A stretch of 18,506 nucleotides of DNA from JBEKIK01 sp050013075 (GTDB lineage Bacteria > Planctomycetota > Planctomycetia > Pirellulales > Thermoguttaceae), in assembly GCA_050013075.1 (NCBI GenBank), contig JBEKFZ010000081.1, positions 1 through 18,506 on the forward strand, in the 5' to 3' direction. Below are positions 7,448 to 14,994 of the stretch, in pieces. Position 1 is the first letter of the stretch, and each line of letters starts with the position of its first letter. The notes under the pieces are model-generated. The model made no database searches. It saw only the letters and a list, made by a program, of their open reading frames with translations, and was not told the DNA's origin. A program made the translations under genes and the position numbers.

Positions 7448-8869
7448 TTATTTTCCTGATACTCGGTACAGCCCCGCGCCGTGCCAATTGATTTCCGGGG
7501 CGAATTCCTCGTCGAATCGGCCGAGGTCGGCTTTCTTCCACAAATCGCGGATCTTGCAGGGGCCATTGAATCCTAGATCGGCGAGTTTTACCGGCACTTT
7601 CACGCCGGTGGCGGGGTCCTGACCGGCGGGTTTATCGCGGGTGTTGAACAGGGCTAAATATTTATCAGGCGAATTGGGCGCGTCGGCAATCCAGGCGACC
7701 AGTCCCTCGCGCCTGAAAAGCTGTCGGTTCGCCAAGCTGTCCTGATCGACCGCGATCACTTCCGGGTTGGTAATCAGCGAGAGCGTGAAATCGTCCATCT
7801 TGGTCATGTCTCCGCCGAAGATCAACGGCGATCGGGCAATGGACCACAACGTCATCAACGTGTATTGCTCGTCCTTGGTCAAATTGGTCTTGCGTCCCTG
7901 GCCCACGATGCCCAGCGGCAACATGTCGGCGTCGGGCCAATGGCCGGGTCCGCAAAACTTGCTCCATTTATTCAACCGCTCGAACTGCGCCAGAACCGCG
8001 GGCCAATTGTCCCAAAAATCGTCGCTTATCCGCCACATGTTCGCGTGCCTGGTGACGTGATCGGCGGCGTCCAAAACCGTTTCGCCGGGCGAAAGACTCA
8101 AAACCATGGGCCGGCCGCTTTGATCGATCGCCTTGCGCACGGCTTCGATCTCCAAGCGATGTTGATGATATGGCCGGCTTATATCGTCCACCTTTACAAA
8201 ATCGACTCCCCATTGGGCCAGCAGATCGAAGACCGAATTGTAATACTCTTGTGCGCCGGGCTTGCTCATATCGACGCCGTACATGTCGCCGTTCCAAGGG
8301 CAAATGTCTTTTTTATTCGCGATCTCGGCCGCGTGTTGTGATGTGCCTTTGACGGGCGTATTTTTCTCGACCGCCTGGCGCGGGATGCCGCGGAGCAAGT
8401 GCACGCCGAACTTCAACTTCTTGCCGTGGATGTAATCGCCCAACGGCTTGAATCCAGCCCCGCCGGCGGCCGACGGAAAACGATTGACCGCCGGAAGCAG
8501 GCGCCCCCACTCGTCCAGAACCAGCCTGGCGTTGGGACGATAATCGAAGCTCTTGGCATTGGGTTCGTACCATTGGATATCGACGACCACGTATTGCCAG
8601 CCGTAGGGAGCGAGTTTGTCGGCCATGTAATCGGCATGGGCCTTGGTCTGGGCTTCGGTGACGGTGGTGGCAAAGCAGTCCCAACTGTTCCAGCCCATGG
8701 GCGGCTTTAACGCCCAGTCCAGAAAAGCCGGCGGCTTCCCGGCAGCGGATTTCTCTTCGGCGGCAAGAACGGCCCGCGCCCTGACAAACCCGATCATGCT
8801 TAAGGACATTATCAGCGTGAAAAGGGCAAAAATAACATAAAAACGATTCCGTGCAATTGTCGAGTGCAT
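7448..8869 (-). CDS. Secreted GH27-family glycosidase with altered sugar pocket (alpha-galactosidase-like)
   Basis: Clan GH-D retaining glycosidase, 473 residues. The N-terminal 35-40 residues are a signal peptide (FYVIFALFTLIMSLSMIGF). PPMGWNSWDCF opens the barrel. DFVKVDD supplies nucleophile D228, and WRISDDFWDNW supplies acid/base D284 (aligned with WRTTGDIEDNW of plant enzymes). GHWPDADML and SPLIFGGDM follow as usual, then a C-terminal beta-sandwich. Two pocket positions differ from true alpha-galactosidases: the usual DD(C/G)W reads D97-I98-Q-W, and the GIYxDxG loop reads GVHLLRG. Substrate may therefore not be alpha-galactose; GH27 also contains beta-L-arabinopyranosidases and isomaltodextranase. 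GGAG lies 9 bases before the ATG. It is the last gene of a minus-strand row with GH2 and GH43-like genes, separated from them by palindromes. Confidence 0.88.
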   Translation of the reverse strand: MHSTIARNRFYVIFALFTLIMSLSMIGFVRARAVLAAEEKSAAGKPPAFLDWALKPPMGWNSWDCFATTVTEAQTKAHADYMADKLAPYGWQYVVVDIQWYEPNAKSFDYRPNARLVLDEWGRLLPAVNRFPSAAGGAGFKPLGDYIHGKKLKFGVHLLRGIPRQAVEKNTPVKGTSQHAAEIANKKDICPWNGDMYGVDMSKPGAQEYYNSVFDLLAQWGVDFVKVDDISRPYHQHRLEIEAVRKAIDQSGRPMVLSLSPGETVLDAADHVTRHANMWRISDDFWDNWPAVLAQFERLNKWSKFCGPGHWPDADMLPLGIVGQGRKTNLTKDEQYTLMTLWSIARSPLIFGGDMTKMDDFTLSLITNPEVIAVDQDSLANRQLFRREGLVAWIADAPNSPDKYLALFNTRDKPAGQDPATGVKVPVKLADLGFNGPCKIRDLWKKADLGRFDEEFAPEINWHGAGLYRVSGK

Positions 8870-8897
8870 GAGATATTACTCCATTTGACCGTTTAGC

Positions 8898-8915
8898 CCG
8901 GTCGCTTGCGACCGG
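8898..8915. repeat. Perfect 8-bp palindrome with TT loop
   Basis: CCGGTCGC-TT-GCGACCGG forms a perfect 8-bp stem. It lies 29 bases upstream of the GH27 start, inside the 172-base gap after the GH43-like gene. It shares the CGCTTGCG centre with the array at 2464-2563. No T-run follows on either strand, so it is not an obvious terminator. Confidence 0.85.
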
Positions 8916-8933
8916 TGTAAAAAGCCGTAATCT

Positions 8934-8952
8934 CCGGGCCGACACGGCCCGG
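8934..8952. repeat. GC-rich hairpin repeat, copy of the element at 13149-13173
   Basis: CCGGGCC-GACAC-GGCCCGG is a 7-bp stem with a 5-base loop, followed by CTCTGAT. The same bases, from TCCGGGCC through CTCTGAT, recur exactly at 13148-13174. A repeated palindrome at two intergenic sites is the pattern of a REP-like element family. Confidence 0.85.
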
Positions 8953-8965
8953 CTCTGATTGGATT

Positions 8966-9020
8966 TTGTGGTACAGGCGACTCGCCTGCCCAAAATGCAG
9001 GCGGGACGCCTGCACCACAA
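8966..9020. repeat. 24-bp inverted repeat (GTGGTRCAGGCG type) upstream of GH27
   Basis: The left arm 8966-8989 and right arm 8997-9020 are inverted copies matching at 21 of 24 bases, around a 7-base loop. The arms run TTGTGGTACAGGCG... and ...CGCCTGCACCACAA. Each arm also holds a small CAGGCG/CGCCTG palindrome of its own. It belongs in style to the interspersed GC-rich palindromes of planctomycete genomes. In the GH43-like to GH27 mRNA it could fold strongly and lower or separate expression of GH27; that is inference. Confidence 0.8.
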
Positions 9021-9041
9021 TAAATTGCATGGGTTATTCTA

Positions 9042-10082
9042 TTACGGCTCCTTATTGCGATTTTCCGGGTCCGGCAAAAATACGCGCGTAGGATTGTCGC
9101 GGTCGCAGGTTAATAGGCCGTCCTTGTACTGAAGTTCGGCAACCTGGATCACCGTGCACCGACTGGAGTAAGGATTGTCGGGCAGGGCGTCCTTTCCGCC
9201 TTGGTGGGTAAAGTAGAAGATGAAAGCCCGATCGCCGGCTACGACCACGTCGGCGTGTTGGCCCTTGGACCTGTCGGTGGGACTTTGCCCGGGATCCGCA
9301 AGCAGATTTCCTTTTTGCCGCGTCCATTTCAGGCAATCGTCCGATTTGTACACGGCCAGCCCCTGCCATACATCGGTAATCATCCAGTAATGGTCTTGCC
9401 AGCGGAAAACCTTGGGCCCTTCGCCGTGCTGGTCGCTTACGGCCGCGCCGCGGTCGGTCCAATTAAAAAGGTCCGGGCTGTCGGCGTAATATATGTAACT
9501 GTGATCGCGCTCGTTTTTGTACCACAAGCGCCATGTTTTGTCAGGAAGTTGAATGACGCAGGGGTCGATCACGCGATCGGACGCCAGTTTCAAAGTAGAC
9601 CGGTATTTCCACTTAAGCAGGTCGTCGCTCGTCAGGTGGATGATGTCCCGTGGAGCGTTCCAATTGGTGAAAGTGCCGGGCACGATTGTAAGAAACATGT
9701 GGTACGCACCGTCGTGATAAAAAACCTCGGGCGCCCAGTGCGTGTAATCGTCCTTGCCGTAGTCGATATCGGCCGTGCCCCGGTATTTCCAGGTCACGCC
9801 GTTGTCCGCCGACTCGGCAATGCCGATGCGCGTGCCGTGCACCCAGGACTCGCCTTTGGCGTCGGCTAGGTCGGCCCGGCGGTTGGTGTAAAACATGAAC
9901 CACTTCCGCTCCTGCCGGTTGAAGCACAGCGAGGGATCGGCCGCCCCGTCGTGGACCGGATCGCGGAACAACGGTTTTGCCGCGATTTTGCCGGTTTGTT
10001 CATCCGATACCGGCTGGGCGGCGGAAACCAATTCGCCGACCGCTGCCGCAAGCATCAACAACCAAAAGCAAAGCGACTTCAT
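9042..10082 (-). CDS. Secreted GH43-like five-bladed beta-propeller glycosidase
   Basis: 346 residues with a short signal peptide (WLLMLAAAVGELVSA) and then one propeller-like domain rich in W/Y/F repeats such as KWFMFYTN, YHMFLTIV, TWRLWYKN and HYWMITD. Three acidic residues sit where clan GH-F (GH43/GH62) enzymes keep theirs: D49 (DGAADPSL, general base), D173 (RVIDPCV, pKa modulator) and E221 (HGEGPKVF, general acid). These assignments are by pattern, not structure. I do not recognise a defined GH43 subfamily. The motif GQHADVV near residue 280 is a conserved-looking feature I cannot assign. Likely an exo-acting enzyme on arabinose, xylose or galactose side chains. It is 25 bases downstream of the GH2 gene. 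No clear ribosome binding site precedes its ATG, which hints at coupling to GH2 translation. Confidence 0.72.
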   Translation of the reverse strand: MKSLCFWLLMLAAAVGELVSAAQPVSDEQTGKIAAKPLFRDPVHDGAADPSLCFNRQERKWFMFYTNRRADLADAKGESWVHGTRIGIAESADNGVTWKYRGTADIDYGKDDYTHWAPEVFYHDGAYHMFLTIVPGTFTNWNAPRDIIHLTSDDLLKWKYRSTLKLASDRVIDPCVIQLPDKTWRLWYKNERDHSYIYYADSPDLFNWTDRGAAVSDQHGEGPKVFRWQDHYWMITDVWQGLAVYKSDDCLKWTRQKGNLLADPGQSPTDRSKGQHADVVVAGDRAFIFYFTHQGGKDALPDNPYSSRCTVIQVAELQYKDGLLTCDRDNPTRVFLPDPENRNKEP

Positions 10083-10107
10083 GTTTTATTCTTTATTTCA
10101 ACGGTTG

Positions 10108-12840
10108 TCAGCGGGGCTTGGCCGGCTCAGAATAAATATCCGGGGAGCCAACGGGATAATTTCCCGGATTTACCAGTATTCCGACGGCCGCGCTTTCCAG
10201 TCCGTCGGATTGGGCCTTAAGCGCGATTGCCCCGGATTTTCCTGCCTTTGTGCGCACGATCACCAGGCACAGTCCATTGAAGGCGTTGTATTCCTTCGAT
10301 TGCATCGATTCGTGGCTGGTTGCGTCGCCGTTATCAATGGCAACGATCTCGCCCGGGCCTTCGATCTCGAATTTTATGCGGTTCTTCGAGCGCGGAACCA
10401 GCAGCCCGTCTTTATCGACCACGGAAACCGTGACAAAAGACAGGTCCGCCCCGTCGGCCCGCAATTCCCCGCGGTCAGGCTGCAAGGCGAGCTTTGCCGC
10501 AGGGCCGGTGGTCTTGGTGACTGCCTCGGTCCAGGGCTTACCGTCCTTGTAGGCCACCGCTTTCAGTTCGCCAGGCTCGTATTTCACGTCGTCCCAGCGC
10601 AAACGGTATTCGTATTGTCCTTTTTTCTTTTTGCCCAGCGATTTGCCGTTTAAGTACAATTCGGCCTCGTCGCCGGAGGTATACACGTGCACGGGCGTGA
10701 CCTGGCCGACTCGTTCCGGCCAGTTCCAATGCGGCAGGATGTGGACCATGGGCAGATCGGGCCGCCAGCGGGCCTGATAGATGTAAAACCGGTCCTTTTT
10801 GAATCCGCACAGGTCTATGATGCCGAAGTATGAACTCCGGGAAGGCACTTTTATCTTGCCCATCTTTTCAAGTTCCTTGGCCATTTTGGCCTTTTCTTCC
10901 GTGTCGGTGAAATTCAGCAGGTTGGTTACGTCGTTGTTGTAGGGCGTCGGCTCGCCGATGTAGTCAAAACCCGTCCAAACGAATTCGCCTGCCGACCAGG
11001 GATTTTCATCCTGGCCTTTGAATTCGGTTTCGGGCGTGGTTGCCCAGCGGGGCGCGTACAGATCGTAAGAACTCATCTGGAAATCGGCCTTGCCGTCGTC
11101 CTTATTGCTGCTCACCGGGAAGAAGTATTCCCCGCGCGAACTGATGCAAGAGGCCGTTTCGCTGCCGACCTGCGGGATGGTCGGACTTTCCTTATGGAAT
11201 CCGGCGTATAAATGCGGCTTGTAACTGAAGCCCATGACGTCGAGGGTTTTTTGAAAACCGTTGAAGCCCGCCGCTGCATTGTTGCAATTGGCGACCACCG
11301 GGCGAGTGGAATCCTCCTCGTGGACGATACGGGTTAGCTCCTCGGAGATTTGCTTGCCATTGCCCCGCATGTCTTGCTCGCCGATTTCGTTGCCGGTGCT
11401 CCAGAGGATCACGCAGGGGTGATTGCGGTCGCGGCAGACCTGGGCGCGGAGGTCTTTCTCGTGCCAATCGGCGAATAACCTTCCATAATCGTTTCGGTTT
11501 TTAGTGCGAGCCCAGGTATCGAAGGCCTCGTCCATTACCACCATGCCCATGCGGTCGCACAGGTCGAGCAGTTCCGGGGCGGGCGGATTGTGGCTGGTGC
11601 GGATGGCGTTGCAGCCCATTTCCTTGAGGATTTCGATCTGCCGTTCTAACGCCCGGGTGTTGATGGCCGTGCCCAGGGCACCAAGATCGTGATGGTCGCA
11701 CACGCCGTTAAGCCGCACGTGTTCGCCATTGAGAAAGAAACCTTTGTCAACGTCGAACTTAATAGTGCGGATGCCAAACACGGTTTCGTAACTATCGACT
11801 ACTTTGCCGTTCTGTTCGACAGTAGTGACGGCGATATAAAGTTGCGGATTTTTAAGATCCCAGAGAGGGGGATTTCGTAGGTTTAACTTCATCTGGCACG
11901 ATGCGGTATTGCCTGCCGGAATTGCGATGCTGACCGGTTTAGAATCACTCCCACCGGCTACGGAATGTCTATTGGCACTGAGTATATTGGTTCTGACATT
12001 TACGGTTGCATCGGCCGGGGACTTATTATCGATAGTTGCTTTTACATCTACGGTGGCCGAATCCTTTGTCACTTCCGGCGTAGTAATATAAGTGCCCCAT
12101 TGCGCCACATGGATAGGTCCGGTTTTTTCCAGCCACACATTGCGGTAAATTCCGCCGCCCGGATACCAGCGCGAGGAATTAGGCGGATTATCCAGCCGGA
12201 TGGCCAGCACGTTTTCGCCGTTGTATTTAATGTACGGAGTAAGATCGAGTTGGAACGAGGAATATCCATAAGGCCAGCCGCCGACAAACCGGCCGTTCAG
12301 CCAGACCGTGGCGTAGGCCATTGCCCCGTCGACGTCGAGGAGTATTCTTTGCCCCTGATCTTCCGCCGGAATATTAAAATGTTTGCGGTACCAGCCCACG
12401 CCCCACCAGGGCAGCTTGCCGGTATCGCCGGGATATTCCTGCTTGAAAGGACCTTCTATGCCCCAGTCGTGCGGCAGGTCCAACTGGCGCCATGCCCCGT
12501 CGTCGAACTCGGGTTTTGTATATGAAACGTCCGCGCCGAGATCCGTCGCAGGCTCAACGGATTTGGGAAGTTCCTTTAAAAAAGAATTGCCGGTTTGAGT
12601 GACCCAGTCTTTGATTTTCGCGTAAGCCAGTTTGCCCTCGGCATCCTGCGGGTCGCCTTTGCTGAACTTCCAGCCGGAGTTAAACGACAGGCGCTGCCTT
12701 GGCTGGTCAATCGCCTGCGCCCGGCAGGGCAGCAGCGCTTGAGCGACCAGTAATGCGGCCACGGCCAGATGAATTTGTAAACCGTACTGACGCCGAAATA
12801 CACGTACGACAATTCGGTTGAGATGAAGCGATGAAGTCAT
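10108..12840 (-). CDS. Secreted GH2 beta-galactosidase-like enzyme
   Basis: 910 residues, with a signal peptide of about 43 residues ending in CRAQA. Domain order is the usual one for GH2. A sugar-binding jelly roll (about 50-235, with LPHDWGIEGPF and YRNVWLEKTG) is followed by an Ig-like sandwich (about 236-355) and a TIM barrel (about 360-690). Two or more beta-sandwich domains follow (about 715-905), as in bacterial enzymes with DUF4982 and C-terminal Ig-like domains. ILWSTGNEIGEQ provides acid/base E485, and QVGSETAS provides nucleophile E561. GVCDHHDLG and RTSHNPP are the conserved barrel motifs. AAAGGA lies 6 bases before the ATG. First gene of the minus-strand row with GH43-like and GH27. 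Beta-galactosidase is the best guess, as this architecture is common there, but GH2 also covers glucuronidases and arabinosidases. Confidence 0.92.
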   Translation of the reverse strand: MTSSLHLNRIVVRVFRRQYGLQIHLAVAALLVAQALLPCRAQAIDQPRQRLSFNSGWKFSKGDPQDAEGKLAYAKIKDWVTQTGNSFLKELPKSVEPATDLGADVSYTKPEFDDGAWRQLDLPHDWGIEGPFKQEYPGDTGKLPWWGVGWYRKHFNIPAEDQGQRILLDVDGAMAYATVWLNGRFVGGWPYGYSSFQLDLTPYIKYNGENVLAIRLDNPPNSSRWYPGGGIYRNVWLEKTGPIHVAQWGTYITTPEVTKDSATVDVKATIDNKSPADATVNVRTNILSANRHSVAGGSDSKPVSIAIPAGNTASCQMKLNLRNPPLWDLKNPQLYIAVTTVEQNGKVVDSYETVFGIRTIKFDVDKGFFLNGEHVRLNGVCDHHDLGALGTAINTRALERQIEILKEMGCNAIRTSHNPPAPELLDLCDRMGMVVMDEAFDTWARTKNRNDYGRLFADWHEKDLRAQVCRDRNHPCVILWSTGNEIGEQDMRGNGKQISEELTRIVHEEDSTRPVVANCNNAAAGFNGFQKTLDVMGFSYKPHLYAGFHKESPTIPQVGSETASCISSRGEYFFPVSSNKDDGKADFQMSSYDLYAPRWATTPETEFKGQDENPWSAGEFVWTGFDYIGEPTPYNNDVTNLLNFTDTEEKAKMAKELEKMGKIKVPSRSSYFGIIDLCGFKKDRFYIYQARWRPDLPMVHILPHWNWPERVGQVTPVHVYTSGDEAELYLNGKSLGKKKKGQYEYRLRWDDVKYEPGELKAVAYKDGKPWTEAVTKTTGPAAKLALQPDRGELRADGADLSFVTVSVVDKDGLLVPRSKNRIKFEIEGPGEIVAIDNGDATSHESMQSKEYNAFNGLCLVIVRTKAGKSGAIALKAQSDGLESAAVGILVNPGNYPVGSPDIYSEPAKPR

Positions 12841-12906
12841 GGGTTTTCCTTTCCAATTGGCGATATGGTCGGGCTGGATGGAGCGTCGGTTATCCCGTCG
12901 CTGGGC

Positions 12907-12936
12907 ATTTTACCGCGCAGGGTATTGCCTTGACCA
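12907..12936 (-). promoter_or_regulatory. Candidate sigma70-type promoter for GH2 row
   Basis: On the minus strand TGGTCA (12936-12931; 4 of 6 to TTGACA) lies 18 bases from TAAAAT (12912-12907; 5 of 6 to TATAAT). Transcription would begin near 12900, giving a leader of about 60 bases to the GH2 start. The -35 match is weak, so this is tentative. Confidence 0.3.
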
Positions 12937-13012
12937 GTAAGGGGGAAAAAGTTTCCCGGATGGAGATTTAGCATTGAAAAGGTGGGCAAGAACCGGTGGG
13001 GTCCAAGGTGGC

Positions 13013-13045
13013 AATAAAAAAGCCGCAACCCCTGATCGCGGCTTT
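13013..13045 (-). terminator. Rho-independent terminator downstream of the coiled-coil/BRCT-like gene
   Basis: On the minus strand AAAGCCGC (13045-13038) pairs perfectly with GCGGCTTT (13026-13019) around an 11-base loop. The run TTTTTT ends the stem, followed by ATT. It lies about 205 bases past the stop of the 13252-14673 gene and about 170 bases before the GH2 start. It would therefore separate two same-strand transcription units. Confidence 0.8.
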
Positions 13046-13051
13046 ATGGAA

Positions 13052-13084
13052 AATAGGCACCCGGCACAAGTGCCCGGGCTATTG
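13052..13084. repeat. Imperfect hairpin adjoining the nested inverted element
   Basis: CCCGGCAC-AA-GTGCCCGGG pairs as 3 bp plus 5 bp with a one-base bulge, and flanking AATAG/CTATT can also pair. It abuts the left end of the larger inverted element at 13081, so it may be part of the same repeat or a second REP-type unit. No T-run follows. Confidence 0.55.
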
Positions 13085-13208
13085 GGTCTCAGGAAAAGAA
13101 AGAATGTCGCATGAAAAGTCAGAGCCGGGGCGTGTCGCCCCGGTAATTCCGGGCCGACACGGCCCGGCTCTGATGGTAAAACGCGACATTTATTACCTGA
13201 GACTCAAT
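13081..13208. repeat. 128-bp nested inverted-repeat element (MITE/REP-like)
   Basis: Three sets of arms are nested around one centre. The outer arms 13081-13093 and 13196-13208 match at 12 of 13. The middle arms 13103-13110 and 13183-13190 (AATGTCGC/GCGACATT) match perfectly. The inner arms 13119-13143 and 13149-13173 match at 23 of 25 around TAATT. Each inner arm is itself a hairpin: CCGGGGC-GTGTC-GCCCCGG on the left and CCGGGCC-GACAC-GGCCCGG on the right. The right hairpin is shared with 8934-8952. It lies between the stop of the coiled-coil gene and its terminator, so it would be transcribed as a long folded 3' UTR. It has no coding capacity; mobility is inferred only from the repeat structure. 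Confidence 0.75.
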
Positions 13209-13251
13209 AAACTTCAAATCCCAATCTCTAATCCCCAATCACTATTAACTA

Positions 13252-14673
13252 TTAATAAGCGCCGCCTGTACCGGAGCGCGGAGGTTCGCGGGGTTTGAAG
13301 AGTTCGCTCACGTTACCGGAAGACACGCGGTTCACGCCGCCTTCGGGTTTGGGTTTGAAGTCGTTGGGGTTTGCCCCCACGCCGAAGTTGACCAGGTGCG
13401 ATCGCGGCTTGTAGCCCATGCGTTCCAACAGATCGCTAAGCGATATTTTTTGAATTCCCAGGCTTTCGGCATCGCCTTTTATTTTGGAATAACCCGCGAG
13501 TCCGCTGGGATCTCCTTTTTCGCTGGGCTTATCGCCCAAGACAAGATAGCGGGTCTCGACGGAAATCTCGCCGTTTAGTTTTCCTTTTTCATCCACGTCG
13601 CAGTCGACGACGCCTCCATTCAGTTTGATCAGATTACGCAGCAATTGCAGGTTGTTTTTACCGTCGCCGTTGATGTCCATAAAACCGGCCAAGGCAAAAT
13701 GCCGCTTGTCGCCTGGATTCCATATGGGAGTATGGATTTTATCGCCGGGCACAATGGGATCTGTAATTTTATCGTCCAAGATGCGGGCTTCGGCCAGGTG
13801 ATTGCCGAGGACTTGTGATACTTCGATGCTGGCTTTTTTCGCGCCCTTGCCCAGGTTGGAGACGTCGGCTGGATACACGGCGAAGGTAACGAGAGGATTG
13901 AGGTTGTCGGCCCGGCCGAGGTCGATCCAAACTGTTCCGTTGCGCTGATTGACCTTGGAGATTTCACCGTCGGGAATGTCCATGGTTTGATTGGTGAGAG
14001 AGGCGTTGTCCTCGCGGAGTTTTTTGGCCAACTTTACGGTTTTTTGAAGTTGATCGTCAGTCTTCTGGTTCTTCGATTCTAAAGTCGCTTTATCGGCCGC
14101 GGCGTCCTTTTGCGCGGTTTTAAGCTGATCTCTGATTTTATTCTGTTCGTCGGTTACTTCAGCGTATTTTTTGTTGTGGGTTTCATCGTGGGTTTTCGAC
14201 TCCTCGGTTAGCCGAGTGATAGTGTCCTCGAATTCTTTGAATTGGGCATTCGTGGCGGCCTCGCGCTTTTCGTATTTTTCCTGCAACTGCTGGTTTCCAA
14301 CTTTAGCGTCCACCAGTTCCTTGTCTTTCTTCTGGATGGTTTGGAACATTTTTTCCACCAGCGGGCGGTAGAACTGCGCTTCCTGCGGATATGCCCCGCC
14401 GTACTTTTTCATGTCCTCGGCGAATTGAGTGGAAAGGTCCTCGATTCTTTGCGTTTCGGGCACGCCGATGAAGTCCTTCTTGAGCTTTTTCACCTCGTCC
14501 CCGGCCAAATCGGCTTCGCGCCCTTTTCTGGCGTCGTCGGCCTGGGCGGCCTGAAGGCTTTTTTCGATATCGGTATATTTATGGTAACAGAGGAACGTGG
14601 CCACGCCGAGGATAATCGTCAGCATGACGGAAACGATAAGTGCGATTTGTAAATCTTGACTTTCTCGTGCCAT
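13252..14673 (-). CDS. Membrane-anchored coiled-coil protein with BRCT-like C-terminus
   Basis: 473 residues, no established function known to me. Residues about 9-29 form one transmembrane helix (IALIVSVMLTIILGVATFLC) after a short charged N-terminus, with no cleavage site. Residues 30-230 are charged, Lys/Glu/Gln-rich and heptad-like, as in a long coiled coil. Residues 231-320 look like a small beta domain (DGEISKVNQRNGTVWIDLG, then PGDKIHTPIW) resembling the C-terminal domain of FlgT-type proteins. Residues about 326-421 read like a BRCT domain: FALAG, LLRNLIKLNGGVV, VETRYLVLGDKPSEK, then AESLGIQKISLSDLLERMG. An insert carries DINGDG. The tail (430-473) is Pro/Gly-rich. I associate this N-terminal layout with planctomycete hypothetical proteins. 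GGAG lies 9-10 bases before the ATG. Not obviously linked to the pectin genes. Confidence 0.85.
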   Translation of the reverse strand: MARESQDLQIALIVSVMLTIILGVATFLCYHKYTDIEKSLQAAQADDARKGREADLAGDEVKKLKKDFIGVPETQRIEDLSTQFAEDMKKYGGAYPQEAQFYRPLVEKMFQTIQKKDKELVDAKVGNQQLQEKYEKREAATNAQFKEFEDTITRLTEESKTHDETHNKKYAEVTDEQNKIRDQLKTAQKDAAADKATLESKNQKTDDQLQKTVKLAKKLREDNASLTNQTMDIPDGEISKVNQRNGTVWIDLGRADNLNPLVTFAVYPADVSNLGKGAKKASIEVSQVLGNHLAEARILDDKITDPIVPGDKIHTPIWNPGDKRHFALAGFMDINGDGKNNLQLLRNLIKLNGGVVDCDVDEKGKLNGEISVETRYLVLGDKPSEKGDPSGLAGYSKIKGDAESLGIQKISLSDLLERMGYKPRSHLVNFGVGANPNDFKPKPEGGVNRVSSGNVSELFKPREPPRSGTGGAY

Positions 14674-14725
14674 AAATCTCTTACTCCGAATTTACCCCCG
14701 CGGCTGGACAACAGCGTCTAAATCG

Positions 14726-14754
14726 ATTTTAATCGGAGTGCAAGGGGGTGTCAA
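14726..14754 (-). promoter_or_regulatory. Sigma70-type promoter of the coiled-coil/BRCT-like gene
   Basis: On the minus strand TTGACA (14754-14749) lies 17 bases from TAAAAT (14731-14726). That is a perfect -35, an optimal spacer and a 5-of-6 -10. Transcription should begin near 14719, leaving a leader of about 45 bases. Such a near-consensus site suggests constitutive expression. Confidence 0.7.
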
Positions 14755-14864
14755 CGAAATGACTTATCCCGGCATGGACTTGGAAACACCAGTCCTCAAA
14801 CAAGCCCGATAAATCCGGTCGTGAGAGCTGGGAAGGCGATCAAAGGCCGGAATTCATTAACACT

Positions 14865-14919
14865 GCCCAACCATATACTTCTTTATGGTGGGCTGAGATA
14901 TACTTCGCAGTGGGGCTGA
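14865..14919. promoter_or_regulatory. Hairpin and overlapping imperfect direct repeat upstream of GH29
   Basis: GCCCAACCATA (14865-14875) can pair with TATGGTGGGC (14884-14893) with one bulged base. Overlapping this, ATATACTTC...GGGCTGA occurs twice, at 14873-14896 and 14898-14919, differing by a 2-base gap and a few changes. It lies 76-130 bases before the GH29 start, inside the 321-base divergent gap. Paired sites of this kind can be operators, but no regulator is known here. The remainder of the gap holds only the promoter at 14726-14754 and no gene. Confidence 0.35.
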
Positions 14920-14994
14920 TGCTTGTACAAACCGAATACATCTGCCAGAATTTGACTTGGACAGACGCCTTTATGATACAAGGAGGAGTAACTT

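Noticed and set aside
13656..13673. DINGDG as a dockerin or EF-hand calcium site in the coiled-coil protein
   Set aside because: Only one loop is present and no dockerin helix pair follows; it is better explained as an insert in the BRCT-like domain.
14952..14977. TTGACT...TATGAT as the GH29 promoter
   Set aside because: The spacer is 14 bases, and transcription would begin at or within the ribosome binding site.
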